The notes: generated by a model from the sequence alone, not told the origin. A DNA stretch of 64,000 nt from Pseudomonadota bacterium (GCA_027488375.1 JAIYBW010000002.1:124001-188000); one strand, 5' to 3'; shown: positions 1 through 7,921, counted from the stretch's first letter. Translations and numbers: made by a program.

Positions 1-10
1 CGGAGAAAGT

Positions 11-604
11 ATGGCGCTTACAAAAAAACAAAAAGAAGTTTTAGACTATATCACTGAGTATGTTAGAGAAAATGATTACTCACCTACTCAAAAAGAAATC
101 CAAGAACATTTTGGCTTCAAATCACTTGGCTCTGTTCAAGACTATATAAAATACCTCACGAATGGAGGTTACCTCGTCAATGACTCTCATTCCGTCAGAG
201 GGCTGATGCCATCCGTTGTTCAACAAAACACTGAAGAAATCCCTCTCCTAGGCTCAATTGCAGCGGGAACACCTATTGAAGCGATTGAGAACTCTGATCG
301 TATAAGTGTCCCCACTCATATGCTTGGTAAAGGCCAATACTATGCGCTTAAAGTGAAGGGAGAATCCATGATCGAGGATGGGATCCTTAACGGAGATATT
401 GCTATCATTAAGCATCAAACTCAAGCGGATAACGGTCAAATTGTCGTGGCCGTTGTTGAAAATGAAACAACGCTTAAGCATTATTTTAAAAAATCTAAAC
501 AAATTGAGCTTCACCCTGCTAATAAAACAATGCGACCAATTATTATCAAGGACCGAGATTGTGAAATTCGAGGTGTCATGGTTGGCCTCATGAGAACTTA
601 CTAA
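11..604 (+). CDS. lexA: LexA repressor (SOS regulator, self-cleaving)
   Basis: This is the transcriptional repressor of the SOS DNA-damage regulon, which inactivates itself by cleavage when stimulated by RecA. It has 197 residues, the normal LexA length. An N-terminal winged helix-turn-helix covers residues 1-65. The Ala85-Gly86 cleavage bond lies in the GSIAAGTPIE segment. The catalytic dyad is Ser119 (in GESM) and Lys156 (in TTLKHY), at the usual LexA numbering. A GGAG ribosome-binding site lies 5 bases before the ATG. Any upstream SOS box is outside the window. Family assignment is firm; the regulon cannot be inferred from this window. Confidence 0.97.
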   Translation: MALTKKQKEVLDYITEYVRENDYSPTQKEIQEHFGFKSLGSVQDYIKYLTNGGYLVNDSHSVRGLMPSVVQQNTEEIPLLGSIAAGTPIEAIENSDRISVPTHMLGKGQYYALKVKGESMIEDGILNGDIAIIKHQTQADNGQIVVAVVENETTLKHYFKKSKQIELHPANKTMRPIIIKDRDCEIRGVMVGLMRTY

Positions 605-658
605 ACATTTTTTAACACACACACTTAGTCATCATTTTATTCGTCAAGGAGGACGTTT

Positions 659-856
659 ATGGCGGCACACGCACTTTTTTCTGATTTTTCAAATGTACAA
701 AATGAAGCAGAGATTTTTTCAAAAATTCAATTTGAACTTATTCAAAGGTACTCAGTCGAACCTGGTCTCGCCTCCGAAATGGCCTGGGATCTCATTGAAG
801 TTCTGAGCGCGATTGATGGTAATTTTGAAATTTTTGAGAAGTATTTTCTGCAATAA
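659..856 (+). CDS. Small conserved-type hypothetical protein, 65 aa
   Basis: I do not recognise this protein. It is a short, acidic, probably soluble and mostly helical protein, with no signal peptide or membrane segment. It starts 54 bases after lexA in the same direction, behind a strong AAGGAGGA ribosome-binding site 4 bases before the ATG, which supports it as a real gene. It may be co-transcribed with lexA, but nothing in the sequence gives a function. Confidence 0.7.
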   Translation: MAAHALFSDFSNVQNEAEIFSKIQFELIQRYSVEPGLASEMAWDLIEVLSAIDGNFEIFEKYFLQ

Positions 857-961
857 TTCTTTCTCAAGTTAACAATCACAAATTGAGTTTAATTTTTCCT
901 CTGTCCGAATGGACTGAGGCTTTAAAAAAATTAAATTCACTTTTAAGAATAAGGAGTATTT

Positions 962-1051
962 ATGGTATCAGATCATGACCTTTGGATTAGTCGATCACTA
1001 CTCATTTTCATGGGGAGCTTTATTTTTTTTAGTATTATAGGTGCTATCTAA
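962..1051 (+). CDS. Tiny single-pass membrane protein, 29 aa
   Basis: This short gene has an AAGGAG site 5 bases before the ATG and encodes 29 residues: a polar start (MVSDHDLWISRS) and one hydrophobic helix (LLIFMGSFIFFSIIGAI) up to the stop. The layout is typical of bacterial one-helix small membrane proteins. It is third in line behind lexA and the 65-residue protein, so it may belong to the same transcript. Its stop overlaps the convergent DUF5522-type gene by 4 bases. The call rests on the ribosome-binding site and the clean hydrophobic profile; the function is unknown. Confidence 0.55.
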   Translation: MVSDHDLWISRSLLIFMGSFIFFSIIGAI

Positions 1052-1425
1052 AAAAGATAAGCCTCTAATAATTCTTTTGAAATACCCTGATTTTGGAAAT
1101 GAGGTTTTAAAATGAAATGTTTTATAACAATATGATTTTTAAAAAGAACACCACACAATTGATTTTTTAGAAAAATAAAATTTATATTTTCATAATTAAA
1201 TGTTTTCCAATCTAAATGAGTATTGGATTCAACAAGCATGGTTTCTAAAAGAGATTTATCCTCTTCCTTAAAATCTTGAAATTGGAAACCATGCTTTTTT
1301 ATAGTAAAACCATAAGGACAATGTAGGCACGCTGAACGACAGCAGGTCCCCTTCTTTTTTAGGAATTCACTTGTAAATACAGTGTATCCCTCCATCGTTT
1401 CATAGCTTAGTTCCTTATTATTCAT
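1048..1425 (-). CDS. DUF5522-like cysteine-cluster protein with a truncated GNAT-like tail
   Basis: Residues 1-45 (from MNNKELSYE) resemble the DUF5522 family, short proteins with the pattern tCCrsaCLHCPYGF that look like a metal-binding cysteine cluster. The rest, about 75 residues, ends in a segment resembling GNAT acetyltransferase strand 4 and the acetyl-CoA loop (LKPHFQNQGISKELLEA). It then stops, lacking the second half of a GNAT domain. The reading frame is open for 27 more codons upstream (to 1506), but that part would overlap the divergent gene at 1446, and the family similarity begins at 1425. No clear ribosome-binding site is visible. DUF5522 call moderate; GNAT tail tentative. Confidence 0.6.
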   Translation of the reverse strand: MNNKELSYETMEGYTVFTSEFLKKKGTCCRSACLHCPYGFTIKKHGFQFQDFKEEDKSLLETMLVESNTHLDWKTFNYENINFIFLKNQLCGVLFKNHIVIKHFILKPHFQNQGISKELLEAYLF

Positions 1426-1445
1426 TTTTATATTATAATACAAAT

Positions 1446-2216
1446 ATGCTTCACTGGCCCTTTTTAATCTTATTAAGTACCCCAGGTTTTCTTCAAGAAA
1501 CTTCAATACAAGAATATTGTTTTGGCAGTTCTATGAGATCTTCTCAAGTTCTTGAAAATTTAAAATTCATCCTTGTTCCATCTGATCAATTAAAAAAAAA
1601 TGATCAATGTCTGACTGTTATAAGCTCCCCCCATCGCCGTGAACTCTTACAAAATTACATCCGAAAACTTGAGCCCGCAGTGCAAATTAGTTTTTCTTCA
1701 GAAGAGATTAAAAGAGATCCTTGTAAACTCAAGGTTGAAAGGATAAAAGTTTCAAATCAGGTGGAGAATGCAGGAGAAGCTAACATAGAGGGCAAAAATA
1801 TTTTCCTCACTGCGAGTTCGCAGCAATCATCTGGGAACAGTCATGAAACGATGACGCTTCAAACACTTAAAGACTTTGAGTTTCAAGTGCAAAAATCTTC
1901 AATCAAAGGAACTTGTCGCGCCATAACTCCAAATCGCTATGATATAACGATTGAGGTCCGGCAAAATCCTATAAAAAGATTTCCAGACCTTCCACCTGGG
2001 ACTGTCATTAATATGGCCAATTATCCACTGCCTGAGGCTCAAGAGACATCAGTTCTTTCAACATCCCTACAACTCACCACCGGACAGAAAATAGAAATAG
2101 GAAAAATCGTTAAGGATCTTCAAGATAAAAATCTAAAAACGAACCTCCCAACTGATGCGGTTGGAAGTGAAAAAATAAGCGATATATCAGAACAAGTTTT
2201 TCTTAGTATTGAATGA
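1446..2216 (+). CDS. Putative exported protein of unknown function, 256 aa
   Basis: No family is recognised. The N-terminus (MLHWPFLILLSTPGFLQ) is hydrophobic and could be a weak signal peptide, though it lacks the usual positive charge. The remainder is soluble and strand-rich, with a conserved-looking central part (TCRAITPNRYDITIEVRQNP) and a lysine-rich end. It is divergent from the DUF5522-like gene, with only 20 bases between the starts; TATTATAATA there could serve as a -10 box for both strands. No Shine-Dalgarno sequence is seen, so the start is uncertain. The next ATG, at 1533, would remove the leader. Confidence 0.6.
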   Translation: MLHWPFLILLSTPGFLQETSIQEYCFGSSMRSSQVLENLKFILVPSDQLKKNDQCLTVISSPHRRELLQNYIRKLEPAVQISFSSEEIKRDPCKLKVERIKVSNQVENAGEANIEGKNIFLTASSQQSSGNSHETMTLQTLKDFEFQVQKSSIKGTCRAITPNRYDITIEVRQNPIKRFPDLPPGTVINMANYPLPEAQETSVLSTSLQLTTGQKIEIGKIVKDLQDKNLKTNLPTDAVGSEKISDISEQVFLSIE

Positions 2217-2430
2217 TATTTTCTTACTCAATCTTACACTAAGAATCTTTGAGTTAGCTTGCCCAATTAAAGAACATTACTCATCTTTCGTTGTGAGCAA
2301 AAGTAAATCTGTCTTTTTTGCCCCTTGCTCAAAGTGATTTGTGGCAATATGACTCCTAGATTTTTTATTTTATCACACTGAAGCAATACTTAAAATTAGT
2401 CACTTGGCCCTCCTTAAGGACAAATATCTT

Positions 2431-2447
2431 TTGGCATTTGAGTTGCT
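2431..2447 (+). promoter_or_regulatory. Sigma-54 (-24/-12) type promoter upstream of structured RNA 1
   Basis: The 17-mer TTGGCATTTGAGTTGCT fits the sigma-54 consensus YTGGCACGRNNNTTGCW: TGGCA and TTGCT are intact, and the GG and GC dinucleotides are separated by exactly 10 bases. Counting from -12 puts transcription start near 2458, 3 bases before the closing stem of the RNA. The same arrangement recurs before the second RNA copy. A sigma-54 promoter would need an enhancer-binding activator; no binding site was identified. Confidence 0.6.
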
Positions 2448-2457
2448 CTCTCTAGCT

Positions 2458-2574
2458 TAAGCAGGGGGAGATGAACTCCACAAAAATTTCAATAAAAGTC
2501 CCTGGCAGATCAGATTAACCACTTGATCGGCCCCAAAAAATCCCGCCTTTTCTTATCACCGTTCCTTCCTCTGC
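2458..2574 (+). ncRNA. Structured small RNA, copy 1 of a tandem pair
   Basis: The predicted RNA begins with a 10-bp closing stem: GCAGGGGGAG (2461-2470) pairs with CTTCCTCTGC (2565-2574). Directly after the 5' strand comes GATGAACTCCACAAAA (2470-2485), and just before the 3' strand ATCACCGTTC (2555-2564). Both blocks are identical in copy 2, while the interior differs. A small internal hairpin (GATCA/TGATC) lies between 2500 and 2522. The stem differs in sequence between copies but keeps its pairing, which is evidence for RNA structure. There is no open reading frame. I could not match it to a known riboswitch or RNA family. Confidence 0.65.
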
Positions 2575-2586
2575 AGGTTATTTTAT

Positions 2587-2615
2587 AAAAAGCCCTCTTC
2601 GAGGGCTTTTTATTT
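2587..2615 (+). terminator. Intrinsic terminator (bidirectional-looking) after structured RNA 1
   Basis: A perfect hairpin, AAAAAGCCCTC / GAGGGCTTTTT with loop TTC (2587-2611), is followed by ATTTT. It lies 12 bases after the closing stem of the first RNA copy, as expected for the end of a small RNA gene. The other strand also has a T-rich end, so it could also stop transcripts coming from the rapA operon. Confidence 0.85.
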
Positions 2616-2726
2616 TGGTGTCAAAGATAGAGACCTCGGTGGCAAACGGTCACTCAAGGTGACAGGCCGGCCCCAGGTTATTTTTTCACGATAATTAAAA
2701 TTTAAGGAGTTAGGGGCTTCTAGGAA

Positions 2727-2743
2727 TTGGCACTTAACATGCT
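2727..2743 (+). promoter_or_regulatory. Sigma-54 (-24/-12) type promoter upstream of structured RNA 2
   Basis: TTGGCACTTAACATGCT matches the sigma-54 consensus at TGGCAC and TGCT, with the required 10 bases between GG and GC. It predicts a start near 2754, 4 bases before the closing stem of RNA copy 2. It differs from the copy 1 promoter in the spacer while keeping the invariant positions. Confidence 0.6.
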
Positions 2744-2753
2744 TTATAGGTTC

Positions 2754-2870
2754 TTGAGCTGAGGGTGATGAACTCCACAAAAGTTCCCAAAAAGATCACC
2801 GGAATTTGAATCTAAACCAATTCAAATTTCTCCCCCTACCGCCAACCACCATCACCGTTCCACTCTCAGC
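2754..2870 (+). ncRNA. Structured small RNA, copy 2 of a tandem pair
   Basis: The closing stem GCTGAGGGTG (2758-2767) pairs with CACTCTCAGC (2861-2870) in all ten positions, with compensating changes relative to copy 1. The conserved blocks GATGAACTCCACAAAA (2767-2782) and ATCACCGTTC (2851-2860) sit in the same places. The interior has its own 9-bp hairpin, AATTTGAAT (2803-2811) with ATTCAAATT (2820-2828), so the fold is retained while the sequence is not. The stem is followed by AGGTTTTTT, a possible weak termination signal, 12 bases before the end of the convergent GNAT gene. Confidence 0.65.
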
Positions 2871-2887
2871 AGGTTTTTTCTAAGATT

Positions 2888-3343
2888 CTAATTTTTTAAC
2901 CACTCAAACAAATGATAATGCTCACCAGACATACCCAACGATTCATAAACTTTTTGAGCATCATGATTCGACTTATCGACGTAAAGCCTTAAACCTCTAA
3001 GATCATTTCCAGCTTGCACCAAATTTTTTAGATGGGAGTAAAGCGCCTTAAAAACTCCAGACTTTCTAAATGTTGGAAGCACATAAACGGAGTGAATCCA
3101 AAGCACAGTTCCATTTCTCCAATCACTCCATTCAGGAATAGTGAGGAGACACCCCACCACTCTCCCCCCTGATTCTGCAATCCAATACTTCCCCTTACTG
3201 GGATCATCAAAAACAGCACTTACTCCATTCTGAACAGTAGGAGGATCCAGTTTCAGCTTCTCTGTTTCCCAGGCCATTTGAACTTGAAAGTCTGCAATCG
3301 TATCAATATCAAAAAGCAATCCTGGTCGTATTAAGATACCCAT
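2888..3343 (-). CDS. GNAT family N-acetyltransferase
   Basis: This is a complete single-domain GNAT acetyltransferase of 151 residues, transferring an acetyl group from acetyl-CoA to an unknown amine. It shows strand 4 and the CoA-binding loop at IHSVYVLPTFRKSGVFKALY (about residues 83-102) and the C-terminal motif RLYVDKSNHDAQKVYESLGM (about 119-138). It is the last gene of the rapA-thioredoxin-DUF6952 operon, and its ATG shares one base with the stop of the gene before it, suggesting coupled translation. The substrate cannot be deduced. Confidence 0.88.
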   Translation of the reverse strand: MGILIRPGLLFDIDTIADFQVQMAWETEKLKLDPPTVQNGVSAVFDDPSKGKYWIAESGGRVVGCLLTIPEWSDWRNGTVLWIHSVYVLPTFRKSGVFKALYSHLKNLVQAGNDLRGLRLYVDKSNHDAQKVYESLGMSGEHYHLFEWLKN

Positions 3344-3579
3344 TATTTTAAAACCCCTCGCACTCGCTTTGAGAATTCTCTGACCGCTTCATTGATCGCC
3401 ATGCCTTGATCAATATAACTACGAAGTTCAGCGGCCTGGAGATAGTCACTCATCTGATCACCAGCATCTTCTTGAGTTTTGACTGGAGCGACACCAGTGG
3501 TCTCAAACTCATCCGCAAACTTATTTAATTCCTCAATCTTATATTTCTCAGCTAATTCTTTAATTGATTTGATATCCAT
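3343..3579 (-). CDS. DUF6952-like small protein next to thioredoxin
   Basis: This is a 78-residue soluble, charged protein. The opening MDIKSIKELAEKYKIEELNK and the ending INEAVREFSKRVRGVLK resemble DUF6952, a short family often found beside thioredoxin-like genes. That matches its position 3 bases after a thioredoxin-like gene. Its Shine-Dalgarno (AAGG) lies within the end of the thioredoxin gene, so translation is probably coupled. Role unknown; the genomic pairing suggests redox or thiol-related work. Confidence 0.7.
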   Translation of the reverse strand: MDIKSIKELAEKYKIEELNKFADEFETTGVAPVKTQEDAGDQMSDYLQAAELRSYIDQGMAINEAVREFSKRVRGVLK

Positions 3580-3582
3580 AAA

Positions 3583-3888
3583 TTACGCCTTCATTTTTTG
3601 GACAAATTCTCTAAAGACATCTTCTTTTGTCACATTGATGAGATCTTGCGGCTCTCCCTTCTTAAAGCATCCGACAGAGGGAAGACCTGGAAGTTCTAAG
3701 CTCTCTTTAATTTTAGGATTTTTCTCGACATCGATTTTAAAAATTTTTACCCCTTCTTCTGTTGCTACTCGCTCAAACATGGGCGCAGCAATCCGACAAG
3801 ATCCACACCAAGAAGCGTAGAAATCAATAAGGACTAAATCTTCTTTTTCAATAACATCAAAAATCGTTTGATCATTTAATTCCTGCAT
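3583..3888 (-). CDS. Thioredoxin-like protein (WCGSC active site)
   Basis: This is a 101-residue cytoplasmic single-domain thioredoxin fold. The active site is WCGSC within LIDFYASWCGSCRIAAPMFE (about residues 20-39); classical thioredoxin has WCGPC, so the redox potential probably differs. The cis-proline loop is at LPSVGCF (about residue 70). It has no signal peptide. It lies 9 bases downstream of rapA with GAGG 4 bases before the ATG. It is likely a thiol-disulfide reductant; the variant motif makes a specialised partner more likely than general housekeeping use. Confidence 0.88.
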   Translation of the reverse strand: MQELNDQTIFDVIEKEDLVLIDFYASWCGSCRIAAPMFERVATEEGVKIFKIDVEKNPKIKESLELPGLPSVGCFKKGEPQDLINVTKEDVFREFVQKMKA

Positions 3889-3897
3889 AAAACCTCT

Positions 3898-6636
3898 TTA
3901 GTTTAAAATTATTCGTAAAGAATCAAGTGACAACTCTGCCTTATCCATCGCTTTGAGCATGGAATCTCGATTAAATTTGAGGAGTAGAATTTCTGTTTCA
4001 GATACAGTTGGATTAATTTGTCTTAAAGCTTCTAAACGCTGAATCTCTCCATTCATATGGTTCAGCATTTCATCTCGAAACTTATCTTTATATTGTTTGG
4101 CACGAGCGAGACATAATTCTCTGCCCTTTTTAATACATTCTTTGAGAAACTCCTTTGGAATTTCTTTCAGCTGACTTCTTTTTTCCTGAGAAAGTGTTTC
4201 TGTACTCTCATCAATGAACTTCTTTGGTATTTTCTGAGTCAGATCACTGAATTGGGCATTAAGAAGAACCCTCAGCGGTGTCGGTGGAAAAAACTTTTGA
4301 AGTTGTAGTTTTTTATCGGCCACACTATGGAGTAAAAAGAATCCTTCAAAAAGAAAATTTTCCTTTGATGGATTTTTCCAATTCACAAATGAGGCATTTC
4401 CCATTTCTTTAGATGAAATAAAATCCATAATTCCCAAGACCATCGGATGGTCCCAAGTTAAAAACGTCATATCCTCACGCTTCAGAGCATTCTCGCGCTT
4501 AAACGTGATTGTCATCCCCTCATTATCAAGACCAGGAAAATGAGGGAGGTACATATTATCACCTGGACGGATAAAAAACGTATCGGGATCATTCATATCC
4601 TCAGTTTCAACTCCCAGTTGATTAAATATCGTAAGCATAAAATCTTTAAGCTCTGACGATTCATCTTGTTGTTTTAATTCCTTGAGAAAACTCATTGCTT
4701 TAGTATGATTAAATGAATTGAGCTCTACCAGTTGGTCTTGACCCTCTTCTAATTTTTTTTCGATACCTTCATGAACAGCTTTTGTTTTATCCAAAAAGTT
4801 TTTAAAATCATCTTCAGAAAAAGAATCACTTTCAACAGATCCTAAAATATTAAGTAAGTCAGGTCGAACAGAGGCATAGAGCTCGGTCGCTCCTCTTGGC
4901 GAAGACTCAAAGGCATTGAACCCCTCATGATACCAGCGCATAAGAATCTCATCGGCTGATTTTTCAACGAAAGGGACATGAATATTGATGTTATTTTTTT
5001 GTCCTATCCTGTCGAGTCGTCCAATTCGTTGCTCAAGGAGATCAGGAAGCTTTGGAAGATCAAAGAGAATGAGATGCTGAGCAAATTCAAAATTTCGTCC
5101 TTCGGAACCGATTTCGGTTGAAAGTAATATATCTGCGCCCTCGGGATCAGAAAAATAAGCGGCTTGTCTATCTCGATTCATTAGATTCATTCCTGAATGA
5201 AAGAAAGCAATCTTACCCGTGGTTCGATCTTTTAAAAATTTCTCAAGATCGACAATCACCTCTTTCTCATGACAGATAAGGAGAATTTTTTGAGGCTTCG
5301 TGGTCTCAATGAAGTTTGCTAGCCAATTGGCCTTCGCTTCAAAAATCTTTTTTTCAGGGTTCTTTGTTTTAGAGACTTCTATACGGTGTGAATGAAAGAC
5401 TCTCTTGGGAAAAAACTCCTGGAAAGTTGCCATGGTTTTTCGTGTATTACGAAAATAGATTCGCCCCGTACCGTGTCGGTCAACCAGCATCTGTAAGGCT
5501 TTATCGGGATCGAGAGATTCAGCTTCAGGACCAATTTTTTCTTTTAAGGATTTTTTATCGGACGCTGAAAGAGCTTTCCCTGAAATGAGCTTATTCGCCA
5601 AATCAGAAATAGGTTTATAGCCCATTGTCTCTTCAATAAATTGGTTAAAATCATGAAAGCGATTTGGATCTAATAAATGAAGTCTCGCATAGTGCCCCGC
5701 CAGTCCTAAAATTTCAGGCGTTCCCGATAAGAGCAACACTCCAGGCGTGCTTTTCGCCAAAGCGGCCACAAAATCATACTCGACTGAGGAGTGATCAGGT
5801 GCCCATCTGAGTTGGTGAGCTTCGTCGACAACGAGAAGATCCCAATTTGACTCCATCACTTGATCTAAGAGCCAATCTTCCTTAATGAGATACTTAAGTG
5901 AGGCCACAAAAAGTTGACCATCTTCAAAAGGTGTATCCCCTTTTTCTAATTTTGAGTCATGGTTAATGGTGGTGAAAGTGAGTTGAAACTTTCTCAGCAT
6001 CTCCACAAACCACTGATAGACAAGTGAATCAGGAACCAGGATGAGGGCCCTTTCAACTCGTCCAGTGATAATCAAATGGTGTAGAATAAGGCCTGCTTCA
6101 ATGGTTTTACCAAGTCCAACTTCATCGGCCAGCAAAACTCGAGGTCTCCCCCTTTTTGAAACTTCACTGGCCACATACATCTGGTGAGGGATCAAATTTA
6201 ATCGAGGACCAGAAAATCCTCTGGTTGGAGAAATAAAAAGCTTTCTTTGATTGAGTAAAACATCATAACGAAGCTTGAAGAGCTCATTTGAATCAACACT
6301 TCCTGCAAATAAACGTTCTTCAGGTTTAGAAAATGAAAGAGTATCGGCCAAATGTGTTTCAGAAAGAACAATACCTTTGGCCACATAACTTACGATGCCC
6401 TGAGCTTCAGTTATGTTTTCAACAATAAATGTTTCACCAGATTGAGATTTAACTTCATCACCTTCAACAAAACGAATCCTTCTTAAAGGTGCGGTCATAG
6501 AACCATAGCGCCGATCAACTTTTGAGGCAGGAAAAAAACATGTCACGGTTTTGGCTTCGACCTCAACAATCACACCTAAACCGAGTTCAGGTTCCGACTC
6601 CGATATCCAGCGCTGACCAATGATGAACTGCTTCAT
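3898..6636 (-). CDS. rapA: RNA polymerase-associated helicase RapA (SWI2/SNF2 family)
   Basis: This ATP-driven translocase binds RNA polymerase and helps recycle it after transcription. From the ATG at 6636 it has 912 residues, near the E. coli length. The N-terminus (IGQRWISESEPELGLG) matches the RapA Tudor-like region. The Walker A motif DEVGLGKT is at about 171-178, DEAH at 271-274, and the motif LLLSGTPEI follows. The helicase C part ends with RIGRLDRIGQ. The frame is open for 17 more codons upstream, but GGAGG lies just before 6636 and the family similarity begins there. First gene of a four-gene operon. Confidence 0.95.
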   Translation of the reverse strand: MKQFIIGQRWISESEPELGLGVIVEVEAKTVTCFFPASKVDRRYGSMTAPLRRIRFVEGDEVKSQSGETFIVENITEAQGIVSYVAKGIVLSETHLADTLSFSKPEERLFAGSVDSNELFKLRYDVLLNQRKLFISPTRGFSGPRLNLIPHQMYVASEVSKRGRPRVLLADEVGLGKTIEAGLILHHLIITGRVERALILVPDSLVYQWFVEMLRKFQLTFTTINHDSKLEKGDTPFEDGQLFVASLKYLIKEDWLLDQVMESNWDLLVVDEAHQLRWAPDHSSVEYDFVAALAKSTPGVLLLSGTPEILGLAGHYARLHLLDPNRFHDFNQFIEETMGYKPISDLANKLISGKALSASDKKSLKEKIGPEAESLDPDKALQMLVDRHGTGRIYFRNTRKTMATFQEFFPKRVFHSHRIEVSKTKNPEKKIFEAKANWLANFIETTKPQKILLICHEKEVIVDLEKFLKDRTTGKIAFFHSGMNLMNRDRQAAYFSDPEGADILLSTEIGSEGRNFEFAQHLILFDLPKLPDLLEQRIGRLDRIGQKNNINIHVPFVEKSADEILMRWYHEGFNAFESSPRGATELYASVRPDLLNILGSVESDSFSEDDFKNFLDKTKAVHEGIEKKLEEGQDQLVELNSFNHTKAMSFLKELKQQDESSELKDFMLTIFNQLGVETEDMNDPDTFFIRPGDNMYLPHFPGLDNEGMTITFKRENALKREDMTFLTWDHPMVLGIMDFISSKEMGNASFVNWKNPSKENFLFEGFFLLHSVADKKLQLQKFFPPTPLRVLLNAQFSDLTQKIPKKFIDESTETLSQEKRSQLKEIPKEFLKECIKKGRELCLARAKQYKDKFRDEMLNHMNGEIQRLEALRQINPTVSETEILLLKFNRDSMLKAMDKAELSLDSLRIILN

Positions 6637-6711
6637 CTCTCCTCCACTAAGTGACAAATAAAAAGATTTGAACCAGAATAATAGCAAATGCCCTTAAGTG
6701 GGTAAAAGGCT

Positions 6712-7920
6712 ATGATGAAAAAAAACATTTTTGCTCTGATTTTGTTAATGGTTTTTATTCCAAAACTCTCTATGGCCCAGGCCATTAAACCTGGATTCTG
6801 GAAGTTTATTTTAAAAACTGATAATGCTGACATTCCTTTCTTGATAAAATTTCGATTTCAAGATCAAAAATTAACTGGAACGCTACACAATGGGGGAGAA
6901 AAAATACCTCTGCTAGAGATGACAACAAATGATAAATCACTCTTAATTCCACTGGGTTCTTATGAACTGGTTTTGGAACTCAAAATTCGAGATGAAAAAA
7001 ACCTCCAAGGACACCTTGTTCGATTAAATAAAAATCCAGTAACGAAAATTCCAGTCTTCGGGATCTATGGAGTAAAAAGGCGATTTGAAATTAAAAAAAA
7101 TAGACCGGCCACTGTCAATATACAGGGGAAATGGGCCTTAGAATTAACATCTGGGGATTCAGAAAAAATATCTGCGATAGGGCAATTTGTTCAGACTAAA
7201 AATAAATTTAGTGGCTCAATCCTGACTCCCACTGGAGATTATCGCTATATTCAAGGTCAAGTTTTTGGTGAGGAATTTGAGGGGGCCAGTTTTGATGGAG
7301 TTTATAATTATCTTTTCAAAGGTAGCCTTAAAAATGGATTAATGGAGGCGCAAATTCTCTCCAACTCTCGCACTAAAGTGACTGGAGCAAAGAGTGATAA
7401 AGCGACATTGCCAGATGCTCTCAATCAAACACAACTTTCTGAATTAAAATTTATTTTCCCTGATCTTAAAGGGCAAAATGTTACTTTGACTCATGAGAAA
7501 TTTAAAAATAAACCCGTTATTGTCCAGATCTTTGGTTCATGGTGCCCAAATTGTATCGATGAAATGAAATATCTCATCCCCTGGTATCAAAAAAACTCCA
7601 AGCGAGGTATTGAAGTCATTGCCCTGGCCTTTGAAAGAAGCCTGGGAATTGAAGAAGCAACAAGACAATTAATTAAAGTTCAAAAAAGATTTGAAGTTCC
7701 TTATGTCATCCTTCAGGCCGGTTCAACCAGTGAGGATAAGCCTGCAGACAAATTATCAAGTCTAAAAAATTTCATCTCTTTTCCAACAACTATCTTTCTT
7801 AATAAGAAACATGAAGTTATTAAAGTCCATGCTGGCTTTAATGGCCCGAGCACTGGTGAATTCTACGTCAAATGGCAAAAAGAATTTAATCTCATCGTCG
7901 ATGAACTCTTGAGAAAATAA
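6712..7920 (+). CDS. Exported TlpA-like thiol-disulfide protein with an N-terminal beta domain
   Basis: A signal peptide (MMKKNIFALILLMVFIPKLSMAQA) is followed by about 220 residues of strand-rich sequence and then a TlpA/ResA-type thioredoxin domain from about residue 245. The redox motif is SWCPNC, followed by DEMKYLIPWYQK as in this family, and the cis-Pro region is SFPTTIFLN. The N-terminal half resembles the domain often found before TlpA modules in Bacteroidota-like proteins. It should act in the periplasm on disulfides or as a thiol reductant. It is divergent from rapA and followed after 1 base by a membrane gene. Confidence 0.85.
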   Translation: MMKKNIFALILLMVFIPKLSMAQAIKPGFWKFILKTDNADIPFLIKFRFQDQKLTGTLHNGGEKIPLLEMTTNDKSLLIPLGSYELVLELKIRDEKNLQGHLVRLNKNPVTKIPVFGIYGVKRRFEIKKNRPATVNIQGKWALELTSGDSEKISAIGQFVQTKNKFSGSILTPTGDYRYIQGQVFGEEFEGASFDGVYNYLFKGSLKNGLMEAQILSNSRTKVTGAKSDKATLPDALNQTQLSELKFIFPDLKGQNVTLTHEKFKNKPVIVQIFGSWCPNCIDEMKYLIPWYQKNSKRGIEVIALAFERSLGIEEATRQLIKVQKRFEVPYVILQAGSTSEDKPADKLSSLKNFISFPTTIFLNKKHEVIKVHAGFNGPSTGEFYVKWQKEFNLIVDELLRK

Positions 7921-7921
7921 A

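Noticed and set aside
254-622. Long minus-strand frame opposite lexA
   Set aside because: It is a shadow of the lexA coding sequence without its own ribosome-binding site or family.
2458-2870. Tandem RNAs as a glycine, TPP, cobalamin or c-di-GMP riboswitch
   Set aside because: None of the consensus blocks of these families that I know is present, and no plus-strand gene follows the elements.
2458-2870. Tandem RNAs as Qrr homologues
   Set aside because: Size and sigma-54 promoters fit, but the conserved Qrr core sequence is absent.
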